5,669 nt of DNA. Source: an uncultured Eubacteriales bacterium. GTDB taxonomy: Bacteria; Bacillota; Clostridia; Oscillospirales; Ruminococcaceae. Of the stretch, positions 1 through 5,669 are shown in pieces. Location of the stretch: NCBI GenBank assembly GCA_959605275.1, contig CAUHFD010000185.1, positions 1 through 5,669 on the forward strand. Reading direction: 5' to 3'. A program made the position numbers and the translations under genes. Position 1 is the first letter of the stretch. Each line of letters opens with the position of its first letter. The notes below the pieces were generated by a model. The model was not told the DNA's origin, made no database searches, and saw only the letters and a list, made by a program, of their open reading frames with translations.

Positions 1-384
1 GGACTGCCGGCTGATTTGGAAAATGCAGCGAAGATAGACGGATGCGGGTTTCTAGGGGCTTATTTCAGAATTGCCTTTCCGGTATCGCGCTCTTCTTCTC
101 TGCTTGCACTGGTATTATCACTTGTGTGGCATTGGAACGATTTTTATGAGCCGGTTATTTATCTAGGCAAACAAAAAAGCTGGCCGTTGCCATCTATGCT
201 TCCCTCCATTTATGAAAAATACCAGCAATCAGCGGCAGAATTGACGCAGAATGCTGATATGGTGATTACCGAGGGTGTTGTAATGGCTGCAACGTTCTTG
301 GTTATTATTCCGGTTCTGATTGCGTATTGCTTTTTACAGAAGCAATTTGTTCAGGGCGTTGAGCGTTCCGGATTGGTAGAATAG
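1..384 (+). CDS. Sugar ABC transporter permease, MalG/CUT1 type (5'-truncated by window edge)
   Basis: Inner-membrane permease subunit of a binding-protein-dependent carbohydrate importer. Only the last 127 residues are in the window; the frame is open from base 1, so the true start lies upstream. Residues 8-27 carry the cytoplasmic EAA loop that docks on the ATPase, with the core AAKIDG and the closing FP. The usual first glutamate of EAA is asparagine here (NAA). Hydrophobic segments at about 29-49 and 99-116 are the last two membrane helices. The end, with QKQFVQGV, matches the typical MalG-type tail (compare RYFVQG in relatives). The next gene follows after 19 bases and encodes the MalF-type partner, so the order is G then F, the reverse of the common arrangement. 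Family assignment is secure; the sugar is unknown. Confidence 0.9.
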   Translation, partial: GLPADLENAAKIDGCGFLGAYFRIAFPVSRSSSLLALVLSLVWHWNDFYEPVIYLGKQKSWPLPSMLPSIYEKYQQSAAELTQNADMVITEGVVMAATFLVIIPVLIAYCFLQKQFVQGVERSGLVE

Positions 385-387
385 CGG

Positions 388-395
388 AAAGGAGG
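388..395 (+). promoter_or_regulatory. Strong ribosome binding site of the MalF-type permease gene
   Basis: AAAGGAGG lies 8 bases before the ATG at 404 and fixes that start. It follows directly on the stop codon of the preceding permease gene, which supports co-translation of the two from one transcript. Confidence 0.85.
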
Positions 396-403
396 AAAAT
401 AAA

Positions 404-1306
404 ATGGCTGCTGTACAACAAAGCAAACTGAAAATTTTGTGGAAACGCGGAAAAACCGGATATGCATTTTTACTTCCGTTTTTGATTATGTTTTTACTAT
501 TTACAATTGTTCCGATTATTATTGGATTTGTTCTGAGCTTTACTAATTACAGCGTGTTGGAAACCCCTAAATTTATCGGACTTACTAATTATAAGCAACT
601 CATTTTTGATGATGACATTTTTTTGATTGCTTTAAAAAACACGGTTGTGTTTTCCGTTATCATGGGACCGCTTGGCTTTATTTTATCTTTTTTATTAGCT
701 TGGATCATCAACAACTTAAAATGCAAAGGGTTGTTTGCGTTGGCAGTTTATACACCGTCTATCGCCAGCGGTGTCGCAATGACAACGATTTGGAGCTACT
801 TTTTTTCTCCGGACCGATATGGATTGATTAATAATATACTGATTAACATGGGCATTATTGTGAACCCGATTATTTGGAATCAGGATCCGTCAACTATTAT
901 GCCGGTCGTCATTCTTTTATCTATCTGGATGGGAATGGGAACAGGTTTTCTTGCGTTTATGGCAGGACTTCAGAATATCTCCAAAGAACTGTTGGAGGCT
1001 GGAAGAATCGATGGAATCGGGCATGTTGTTCAAGAATTATGGTACATCATTATTCCCCAAATGAAACCACAGCTGTTATTCGGGGCAATCATGGCAATTG
1101 TCAATTCCTTCGGTGTGTTTGATGTTGCCGTCCAGTTCGCCGGGATGCCGAGTCCAAACTATGCAGCGCACACTATTGTTGCTCATCTGTATGATTATGC
1201 GTATGTTCGTTTTCAAATGGGTTATGGTTCGGCTGTGGCAATGGTTCTGTTTGCAATAACCTTTGTTTTGGGAAAAGTAATTATGAAAGTATTGAAATCC
1301 GATTAA
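404..1306 (+). CDS. Sugar ABC transporter permease, MalF/UgpA (CUT1) type
   Basis: Inner-membrane permease, 300 aa, that would pair with the MalG-type subunit just upstream to form the channel of a carbohydrate importer. The N-terminus has a short basic cytoplasmic segment, then the family-typical first helix (about 20-42, containing LLPFLIMF and IVPIIIGF) and the FTNYS...FIGLTNY external motif at 46-63. Further membrane segments are at about 78-103, 112-132, 165-188, 222-243 and 275-297. The EAA loop is at 198-218 (EAGRIDG ... IIP) and is well conserved. Length is normal for the family. No binding protein or ATPase gene is in the window; many CUT1 systems share a remote MsmX-type ATPase. No clear terminator separates this gene from the regulator 67 bases downstream. 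Substrate unknown. Confidence 0.93.
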   Translation: MAAVQQSKLKILWKRGKTGYAFLLPFLIMFLLFTIVPIIIGFVLSFTNYSVLETPKFIGLTNYKQLIFDDDIFLIALKNTVVFSVIMGPLGFILSFLLAWIINNLKCKGLFALAVYTPSIASGVAMTTIWSYFFSPDRYGLINNILINMGIIVNPIIWNQDPSTIMPVVILLSIWMGMGTGFLAFMAGLQNISKELLEAGRIDGIGHVVQELWYIIIPQMKPQLLFGAIMAIVNSFGVFDVAVQFAGMPSPNYAAHTIVAHLYDYAYVRFQMGYGSAVAMVLFAITFVLGKVIMKVLKSD

Positions 1307-1373
1307 TTTTGGATTATGATTGAAATATAAAATTAACGATTGGCGAATTAGCAACAAATAGGAGATAACGGAC

Positions 1374-2405
1374 ATGGCAGAAAAGATAAAGATGAATCGT
1401 TCCCCGGTGACACTCAAAGATATATCACAGCGAACCGGATATTCTGTTAATACGATTTCTCACGCTTTAAACGGAAAAAAGGATATTTCGGATAAGACCC
1501 GGAAGCTGATTGCTGAAACGGCGGAAGAAATGGGGTACATCCGTAATTCTTTGGCAGGAGGATTGCGCTCGGGTATTACGGGCACCATCGCTGTGATTGT
1601 CAGTGACATCTCCAACCCGTTATTTGGGATCATGGTAAAAGAAATGGAAATACTGCTCAGAAAATGGAATGTTAATTTATTTATCATGAATACCAACGAA
1701 GACGCCGCAACAGAGGAAAAGGCAATCTTGTCTGCTCTGGGACATAATGTGGATGGATTGATTATATGCCCGACGCAGAAAGATTCGGATATTTTGCATC
1801 GTTTGGATATGGAGCATGTGCCGTATGTGCTGCTCGGAAGAAAGCCAAATGGAGAAAGCGCCAGTAATTATGTTGTTTGGGATGACTTTCAAGGAGGATA
1901 TGAGGCAACAAAATATTTGGTTTCTTTGGGGCATAAACGTATTTTGTGTTTAAGCGGTCCTTCGTACATTTCTTCTGCAAAAGAACGTCTGGCGGGATAT
2001 CATCAAGCACTGTATGAAGCGGGAATCCCTTTGTGTCCGGGACTGATCCATGAGGTGCAGCCGGTGGGGGAAGATTTAAAAGACATATTGACAGATTCGT
2101 TTGCTTTGCCAGACGGATTTACAGCGGTTTTTGCATTTAGTGACATGATTGCGTGGGAAACCATATATCAATTGAATGAGCTTGGAAAAAAAGTTCCCGA
2201 AGATATATCGGTGGTAGGCTTTGACGGGATTCAGTCGAAAATGCCGTTTCCTTGTAAGCTAACTACGATTTTAACACCAAAAACCAAGATGGCAACACAG
2301 GTAGTAAAGACCTTAATGAATTTGATTTACCAAAAATCCGAAGCCGTGACCCAAACTACAATACCGGTTCAGTTAATTGTCCGTGATACAACACAGGCAA
2401 AATAA
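1374..2405 (+). CDS. LacI/GalR-family transcriptional regulator
   Basis: Cytoplasmic DNA-binding regulator, 343 aa, normal length. The N-terminal helix-turn-helix spans about 12-34 (VTLKDISQRTGYSVNTISHA). Specificity positions matching LacI Tyr17/Gln18 are Val25/Asn26, and LacI Arg22 is His30. The hinge helix is at about 57-66 (NSLAGGLRSG); Leu64 aligns with the leucine that wedges into the central CpG of LacI/PurR operators. A periplasmic-binding-protein-like sensor domain follows from about 70 to 338: SDISNPLF at 77-84, WDDFQGGYEA at 169-178, LGHKRI at 185-190, and FSDMIAWE plus VPEDISVVGFD at 255-284. AGGAG at 1360-1364, 9 bases before the ATG, supports the start. It lies between transport and enzyme genes, so it is probably the local regulator, most likely a repressor relieved by a sugar or intermediate; this role is inferred. 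Confidence 0.95.
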   Translation: MAEKIKMNRSPVTLKDISQRTGYSVNTISHALNGKKDISDKTRKLIAETAEEMGYIRNSLAGGLRSGITGTIAVIVSDISNPLFGIMVKEMEILLRKWNVNLFIMNTNEDAATEEKAILSALGHNVDGLIICPTQKDSDILHRLDMEHVPYVLLGRKPNGESASNYVVWDDFQGGYEATKYLVSLGHKRILCLSGPSYISSAKERLAGYHQALYEAGIPLCPGLIHEVQPVGEDLKDILTDSFALPDGFTAVFAFSDMIAWETIYQLNELGKKVPEDISVVGFDGIQSKMPFPCKLTTILTPKTKMATQVVKTLMNLIYQKSEAVTQTTIPVQLIVRDTTQAK

Positions 2406-2420
2406 TTAATCAGTTATGAT

Positions 2421-2440
2421 GGCAACAGAGGAATGTTGCC
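2421..2440 (+). other. 7-bp stem-loop after the LacI-type gene
   Basis: GGCAACA (2421-2427) and TGTTGCC (2434-2440) are exact inverted repeats around the 6-base loop GAGGAA. The stem starts 16 bases after the regulator's stop codon. It could act as a weak terminator or an mRNA-stabilising hairpin, but the bases after it (TTAGTAAAAT) are not a proper U-tract. Its right arm also contributes to the proposed -35 box. Confidence 0.45.
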
Positions 2441-2464
2441 TTAGTAAAATACATTATCGATAAT
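2436..2464 (+). promoter_or_regulatory. Probable sigma-A promoter for the isomerase-epimerase-hydrolase genes
   Basis: TTGCCT (2436-2441) matches 4 of 6 bases of the -35 consensus, and GATAAT (2459-2464) matches 5 of 6 of the -10, with an ideal 17-base spacer. The -10 lies within the right part of a perfect palindrome, as expected for a repressed promoter. The implied start of transcription, near 2471, leaves only about 16 bases of leader, with the ribosome binding site at its very 5' end; that is short but workable. Inferred by eye only. Confidence 0.42.
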
Positions 2465-2465
2465 G
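2452..2465 (+). promoter_or_regulatory. Candidate LacI-family operator: perfect 14-bp palindrome centred on CG
   Basis: CATTATCGATAATG reads identically on both strands, and a further pair (T2450/A2467) matches after one mismatch. Even-length palindromes with a central CpG are the hallmark of LacI/GalR-family operators. The site lies 46 bases after the regulator's stop codon, overlaps the proposed -10 box and ends 6 bases before the ribosome binding site. Binding here should block RNA polymerase at the enzyme operon. The conserved hinge leucine of the adjacent regulator fits a CG-centred site. Confidence 0.6.
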
Positions 2466-2471
2466 CACATT

Positions 2472-2477
2472 AGGAGG
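2472..2477 (+). promoter_or_regulatory. Ribosome binding site deciding the isomerase start
   Basis: AGGAGG lies 9 bases before the ATG at 2487. An in-frame ATG at 2463 is upstream of this site, inside the palindrome, and has no ribosome binding site of its own, so 2487 is the start. Confidence 0.85.
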
Positions 2478-2486
2478 AATACATCA

Positions 2487-3884
2487 ATGGAGAAAAAAAT
2501 CACTTTTGCGTTGTACTTTGGAAATCGGGGATTTTTCCCGGGAGAATTGATTGCAGACGCAAGAAAGGAATTGGCGCAGGCAGTATCGGAGGCGGGATAT
2601 GACTATATTATGCCGGAAGAAAGCATCGGCCGATATGGCGCGGTGGAAACAATCGAGGAAGGAAAACGATATGCTGCGTTTTTGGATGAAAACCGAGGTA
2701 AATATCAGGGTGTTATTTTGTGCCTCCCCAATTTCGGCGACGAAAACGGAGCGATGGCGGCGCTGGAGAATTGCGGCGTTCCGATTCTGGTAGAAGCATA
2801 TCGGGATGAAGCAGGAAAAATGGATTTTGCGCACAGACGGGATGCGTTATGCGGAAAGATAGCCATGTGCAACGTTTTGCGGCAGCACAAACTGAAATAT
2901 ACGCTTTTTCAGCCATTTACCTGTAACCCTTCCGACCCGGAATTTAGAGAGCATCTGGACAAGTTTGCCGCAGTTTGCCGTGTGGTAAACGGAATGAAGC
3001 GGTGTAATATCGGCGCTATCGGCGCAAGAACTACCGCATTTAAGACGGTGCGGTTTGATGAAATTGCTATGCAGAATGTCGGAATCAACATAGAAACCAT
3101 TGATCTTGCCGAAGTCTTTGCACGGATGGAAACGGTTGAGCAGGAACGGATAGATGCTAAAAAAGCGGATTACCTTGCTATCACTGATTTTGGCAAGTAT
3201 CCGATGAAAAAATTGGAAACCATTGCACGAATCGGCGTAGTAATTGATGATTTGATTGCTGAATATGATTTGCAGGGTATTGCACTGCGTTGTTGGAATG
3301 AATTTGAGACCAAATTCGGTGTTGCTCCCTGTTTGGTGCTTTGCGACCTGAATGAGCGCGGAATTGCGGCATCCTGCGAGCTTGATGTAAACAATACCGT
3401 GATGACTCGCGCCATCACATTGGCGGCAGCTCATCCCGCTATGCTGCTTGATGTAAACAACAACTTTGGTCAAGATCCGAACAAGTGCATTTTATTCCAC
3501 TGTGGTCCGGTTCCGATTTCGATGACCGAAGGAAAGGGTGCTACGATTGAACACCTGATGTTTAAAAAGAGCTTCGGCGAAGGAAGCGGAGTTGGCGTGA
3601 ACAAAGTAAAAATTGCGGCCGGCCCGGTAACGGTTGCCAGCATGCGGACGGAAAACGGTAAGTTGTGCGGCTTTGTGACAGAAGGAAGGCTGACAGATGA
3701 TCCGATTGAGGAAGCGTTTTTCGGAAGCGGTATTGTATTTGAGAAAAGCAATATACAAAATATGCTGGAGTATATGGGATATAATGGTTTTCGTCATCAC
3801 GTCTGTATTACAAAAGGCAATGTGTCCGATGCAGTAAAGGAAGCATTGGAAAAGTATCTTGGATATCAAATCGACCGTATTTAA
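2487..3884 (+). CDS. L-fucose/L-arabinose isomerase-superfamily protein (aldose-ketose isomerase)
   Basis: Cytoplasmic protein of 465 aa resembling the shorter FucI/AraA-like proteins (COG2407 type), which interconvert aldoses and ketoses using a divalent metal, usually Mn2+. E. coli FucI is longer, about 590 aa. The N-terminal half is a Rossmann-like region (GVILCLPNFGD at 75-85, IGAIGARTTAF at 175-185). The C-terminal half holds the family core: IALRCWNEFE (265-274), GVAPC (278-282), SCELDVNN (296-303), LLDVNNNF (320-327), FHCGPVP (337-343) and FRHHVCIT (435-442). By analogy with FucI Glu337/Asp361/His528, the likely metal ligands are Glu298, Asp325 and His437 or His438; this alignment is by eye. 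It is first in the set behind the candidate operator, and the epimerase follows after 33 bases. Substrate is unassigned; fucose or arabinose should not be assumed. Confidence 0.82.
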   Translation: MEKKITFALYFGNRGFFPGELIADARKELAQAVSEAGYDYIMPEESIGRYGAVETIEEGKRYAAFLDENRGKYQGVILCLPNFGDENGAMAALENCGVPILVEAYRDEAGKMDFAHRRDALCGKIAMCNVLRQHKLKYTLFQPFTCNPSDPEFREHLDKFAAVCRVVNGMKRCNIGAIGARTTAFKTVRFDEIAMQNVGINIETIDLAEVFARMETVEQERIDAKKADYLAITDFGKYPMKKLETIARIGVVIDDLIAEYDLQGIALRCWNEFETKFGVAPCLVLCDLNERGIAASCELDVNNTVMTRAITLAAAHPAMLLDVNNNFGQDPNKCILFHCGPVPISMTEGKGATIEHLMFKKSFGEGSGVGVNKVKIAAGPVTVASMRTENGKLCGFVTEGRLTDDPIEEAFFGSGIVFEKSNIQNMLEYMGYNGFRHHVCITKGNVSDAVKEALEKYLGYQIDRI

Positions 3885-3902
3885 TTTAAAATAATAGACT
3901 GG

Positions 3903-3908
3903 AAAGGA
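3903..3908 (+). promoter_or_regulatory. Ribosome binding site deciding the epimerase start
   Basis: AAAGGA ends 9 bases before the ATG at 3918. It directly abuts the earlier in-frame ATG at 3909, which is therefore badly placed. Starting at 3918 also gives an N-terminus (MNKLGIF) like that of known family members, which begin their first beta strand within a few residues. Confidence 0.7.
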
Positions 3909-3917
3909 ATGTTAGAA

Positions 3918-4802
3918 ATGAACAAATTGGGTATTTTTATGAATTTTTGGGAAAAGAACTGGGCGGCGGATCATGCGAAATATATCCGAAAAGCAGCGGA
4001 TATCGGTTTTGATATTCTGGAGTTCCAGGCACAGCCGCTTCTGGAAATGGACAAAGAAAAAATGCTGTCCTTAAAGCAACTGGCTGATGAATCCGGAATA
4101 GAATTGACTTACAGTCTTGGTTTAGACCCCGCATATGATGTGTCTTCAGCTGATGAGAGCGTTCGCCGTGGCGGAGTTGATTACCTCCAGCGCATTGTGG
4201 AAAGAATCGGTCTTATGGGCGGTAAGCTTTTGTCCGGTGTAAGCTATGCAGGCTGGGGCTCTCCGAATTATATCGTGGATGACAAGACTGCTATCGTTGA
4301 GCGTAGCAAGAAAAGTATGCGTGATATTGTAAAGACGGCAGAAAATTATGGCGTTACCTATTGCGTGGAAGCCGTCAACCGTTTTGAGGGATGCGTAATC
4401 AATACCGCGCAAGAAGCTTTGGATTATGTAAAAGACATTGACAGCCCGAATATTGGCGTTTTGCTGGATACATATCATATGAATATTGAGGAGCGTTCTA
4501 TCGGAGATGCTATCCGGTTGGTAGGGGATAAGCTTACCAGTTTTCATACAGGAGAAAACAATCGTATGGCTCCGGGACGGGGACATCTGGACTGGGATGA
4601 AATTTTCGGTGCATTGGCCGATATTCATTATACAGGTCGTATTGTATCCGAGCCGTTTGTTATGACGGGCGGAGAAGTCGGCAGAGATATCAAGGTGTGG
4701 AGAAATCTGGTTGACGATCCATCGGAGAAAGGCATTGATGCCGAAGCGGCATTTTTGCTGAACTTTACAAAAGATATGCTGAACAAACATATGGGAAAGT
4801 AA
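3918..4802 (+). CDS. D-tagatose/D-allulose (psicose) 3-epimerase-family protein
   Basis: Cytoplasmic TIM-barrel sugar epimerase, 294 aa, the usual length for the DTE/DAE family, which reversibly inverts C3 of free ketohexoses such as D-fructose/D-allulose with Mn2+ or Co2+. The metal quartet is visible at Glu151 (CVEAVNRFE), Asp184 (LLDTYHMN), His210 (SFHTGENNR) and Glu245 (VSEPFV). These positions are one residue off those of the Agrobacterium enzyme (152/185/211/246) and match the Clostridium cellulolyticum enzyme in context. Glu157, His187 and Arg216 of the substrate pocket are also kept, as are the PGRG loop (219-222) and the IKVWR motif (258-262) near the end. It lies 33 bases after the isomerase and 30 before the hydrolase-like gene, so the three are probably co-transcribed. 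The family is secure; the exact ketose is not, since members are promiscuous. Confidence 0.9.
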   Translation: MNKLGIFMNFWEKNWAADHAKYIRKAADIGFDILEFQAQPLLEMDKEKMLSLKQLADESGIELTYSLGLDPAYDVSSADESVRRGGVDYLQRIVERIGLMGGKLLSGVSYAGWGSPNYIVDDKTAIVERSKKSMRDIVKTAENYGVTYCVEAVNRFEGCVINTAQEALDYVKDIDSPNIGVLLDTYHMNIEERSIGDAIRLVGDKLTSFHTGENNRMAPGRGHLDWDEIFGALADIHYTGRIVSEPFVMTGGEVGRDIKVWRNLVDDPSEKGIDAEAAFLLNFTKDMLNKHMGK

Positions 4803-4832
4803 GAAACACAAGAAATTTTGGAGGAAATCAGC

Positions 4833-5669
4833 ATGCTGGAAAAAAGCAGACTTGAGAATGTTATTCCATCCGGAACGGCAGCCGTCAGAATGTTTAAAAA
4901 CATGGCCAGAATGCATGATTGGCGCTATCATCCCGGAATTGCCGGGACAGAAAAAGCAGAAAATCATGGTTGGCCGGGTGACTGGGAAGGTCGTACTATA
5001 TTGGCGTTAACTTTGCTGGCACAGGCATTAAAGACCGAACCGGCTTATTTAGATGAAATTGTGAGTTGGGTACAGGATCATTGTAATTCAAAAGGATATC
5101 GCGGTGATTTATTAGACATTCATGCAATTAACGAACAGTCTTTGTCCGGCCATGGATGGTTATTACGCGGATTGGTTGAATATTACTATTATAAAAAAGA
5201 TTCTAAAGTGAAATCGTTTATCCAAACGATTGTTTCAGAGCTGTTTTTACCTTTAAAAGGACATTTTGCAGCATATCCCAGAAATCCGGAAGATCGAGTA
5301 TATGAGGGGGCGGCTGCAGGAGACCTTGCCGGAATCACAGTATCAGGTTGGCAGGTGTCTAGCGATACCGGGTGTGCCTTTATTTCTCTGGATGGGTTGA
5401 CACAGGCTTATGAGTTGTTGAAGTGGCCGGAATTGAAAGAACTCATTGATGAAATGATCGGTATTTTCATGACAATCGATTTTCGGGGTATTACCATGCA
5501 GACGCATGCTACTTTAACAGCATCACGTGGTGTTATGAGAATGTACCAGATGACAGGGAACCCTGAATATTTGGCTTTTTGCAAGCGTATTTTTGTGCTT
5601 TATAAAGCTGACGGCATGACAGAAAATTATGCAAATTACAATTGGTTTTGCCGTCCGTCCTGGACGGAG
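4833..5669 (+). CDS. Alpha/alpha-toroid protein, GH127/DUF1680-like putative glycosidase (3'-truncated)
   Basis: Reading frame open from ATG 4833 to the window end: 279 residues with no stop, so the C-terminal part is missing. GGAGG at 4820-4824, 8 bases before the ATG, fixes the start. There is no signal peptide, so it acts in the cytoplasm. The protein is helical and rich in aromatics, with features typical of six-hairpin glycosidases: GWPGDWEGR (46-54), NEQSLSGHGWLLRGLVEYY (100-118), the hairpin RGVMRMYQMTGNPEYLAFC (232-250), and NYNWFCRPSWTE (268-279) at the cut end. These resemble proteins of the beta-L-arabinofuranosidase GH127/DUF1680 superfamily. The cysteine/glutamate zinc-site region used in catalysis by GH127 would lie beyond the window, so activity cannot be judged. 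Its position after the isomerase and epimerase suggests it releases the sugar they act on. Another toroid family (GH88/GH105-like, or a sugar epimerase fold) is possible. Confidence 0.6.
   Translation, partial: MLEKSRLENVIPSGTAAVRMFKNMARMHDWRYHPGIAGTEKAENHGWPGDWEGRTILALTLLAQALKTEPAYLDEIVSWVQDHCNSKGYRGDLLDIHAINEQSLSGHGWLLRGLVEYYYYKKDSKVKSFIQTIVSELFLPLKGHFAAYPRNPEDRVYEGAAAGDLAGITVSGWQVSSDTGCAFISLDGLTQAYELLKWPELKELIDEMIGIFMTIDFRGITMQTHATLTASRGVMRMYQMTGNPEYLAFCKRIFVLYKADGMTENYANYNWFCRPSWTE

Noticed and set aside
1303..1331. Promoter for the regulator gene (TTAATT ... TATAAA)
   Set aside because: The -10-like TATAAA is good, but no acceptable -35 lies 16-18 bases upstream; TTGGAT at 1309 is too close. 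Too weak to list in an AT-rich gap; co-transcription with the permeases is equally likely.
2452..2465. The palindrome as a terminator
   Set aside because: Its arms are AT-rich with no loop and no following T-run, and it precedes a ribosome binding site; it fits a protein-binding site far better.
2847..3473. Long open reading frame on the minus strand (208 codons)
   Set aside because: Antisense shadow of the isomerase gene; low-complexity composition and no family features.
3909..3920. ATG at 3909 as the epimerase start
   Set aside because: The ribosome binding site abuts it with no spacing, whereas ATG 3918 has a 9-base spacing and a family-like N-terminus.
3918..4802. C-glycoside-cleaving (Dgp-type) system suggested by an epimerase-like TIM barrel beside sugar genes
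   Set aside because: The protein keeps the full Glu/Asp/His/Glu metal quartet and pocket residues of DTE/DAE 3-epimerases at the correct spacing, and no oxidoreductase partner is present in the window.
4146..4967. Long open reading frame on the minus strand (273 codons)
   Set aside because: It lies opposite the epimerase gene and runs into the next gene. It has no ribosome binding site or recognisable motifs, and the plus-strand proteins are clearly real.

Overview
The window is a block of six same-strand genes for uptake and cytoplasmic processing of a carbohydrate. Both outer genes are cut by the window edges. Moderately AT-rich DNA, strong AGGAGG-type ribosome binding sites, tight co-directional packing and family resemblances point to a Firmicute, most likely an anaerobic Clostridia-type gut or environmental bacterium. 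This is inference; nothing in the window fixes the genus.

Layout. (1) 1-384: C-terminal part of a MalG-type CUT1 sugar ABC permease. (2) 404-1306: complete MalF-type permease partner. (3) 1374-2405: LacI/GalR-family regulator. (4) 2406-2486: regulatory gap with a 7-bp stem-loop, a probable sigma-A promoter, a perfect 14-bp CG-centred palindrome over its -10 (candidate LacI-type operator), and a strong ribosome binding site. (5) 2487-3884: L-fucose/L-arabinose isomerase-superfamily protein. (6) 3918-4802: D-tagatose/D-allulose 3-epimerase-family protein with its metal site intact. (7) 4833 to the window end: N-terminal 279 residues of an alpha/alpha-toroid protein resembling the GH127/DUF1680 type of glycosidase, with no stop codon inside the window.

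Working model (inference): the two permeases, with a substrate-binding protein and an ATPase encoded elsewhere, import an oligosaccharide or glycoside. The toroid protein, which has no signal peptide, could cleave it in the cytoplasm. The isomerase would convert the released aldose to a ketose (or the reverse), and the epimerase would invert C3 of the ketose. The LacI-type regulator would repress the enzyme genes through the palindrome until the sugar or an intermediate binds. The substrate cannot be read from the sequence. The pairing of an isomerase with a ketose 3-epimerase beside a GH127-like protein suggests an uncommon sugar that needs stereochemical conversion before entering central metabolism.

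There is no gene-free stretch over 300 bases. I saw no RNA genes, mobile elements, CRISPR arrays or long repeats.
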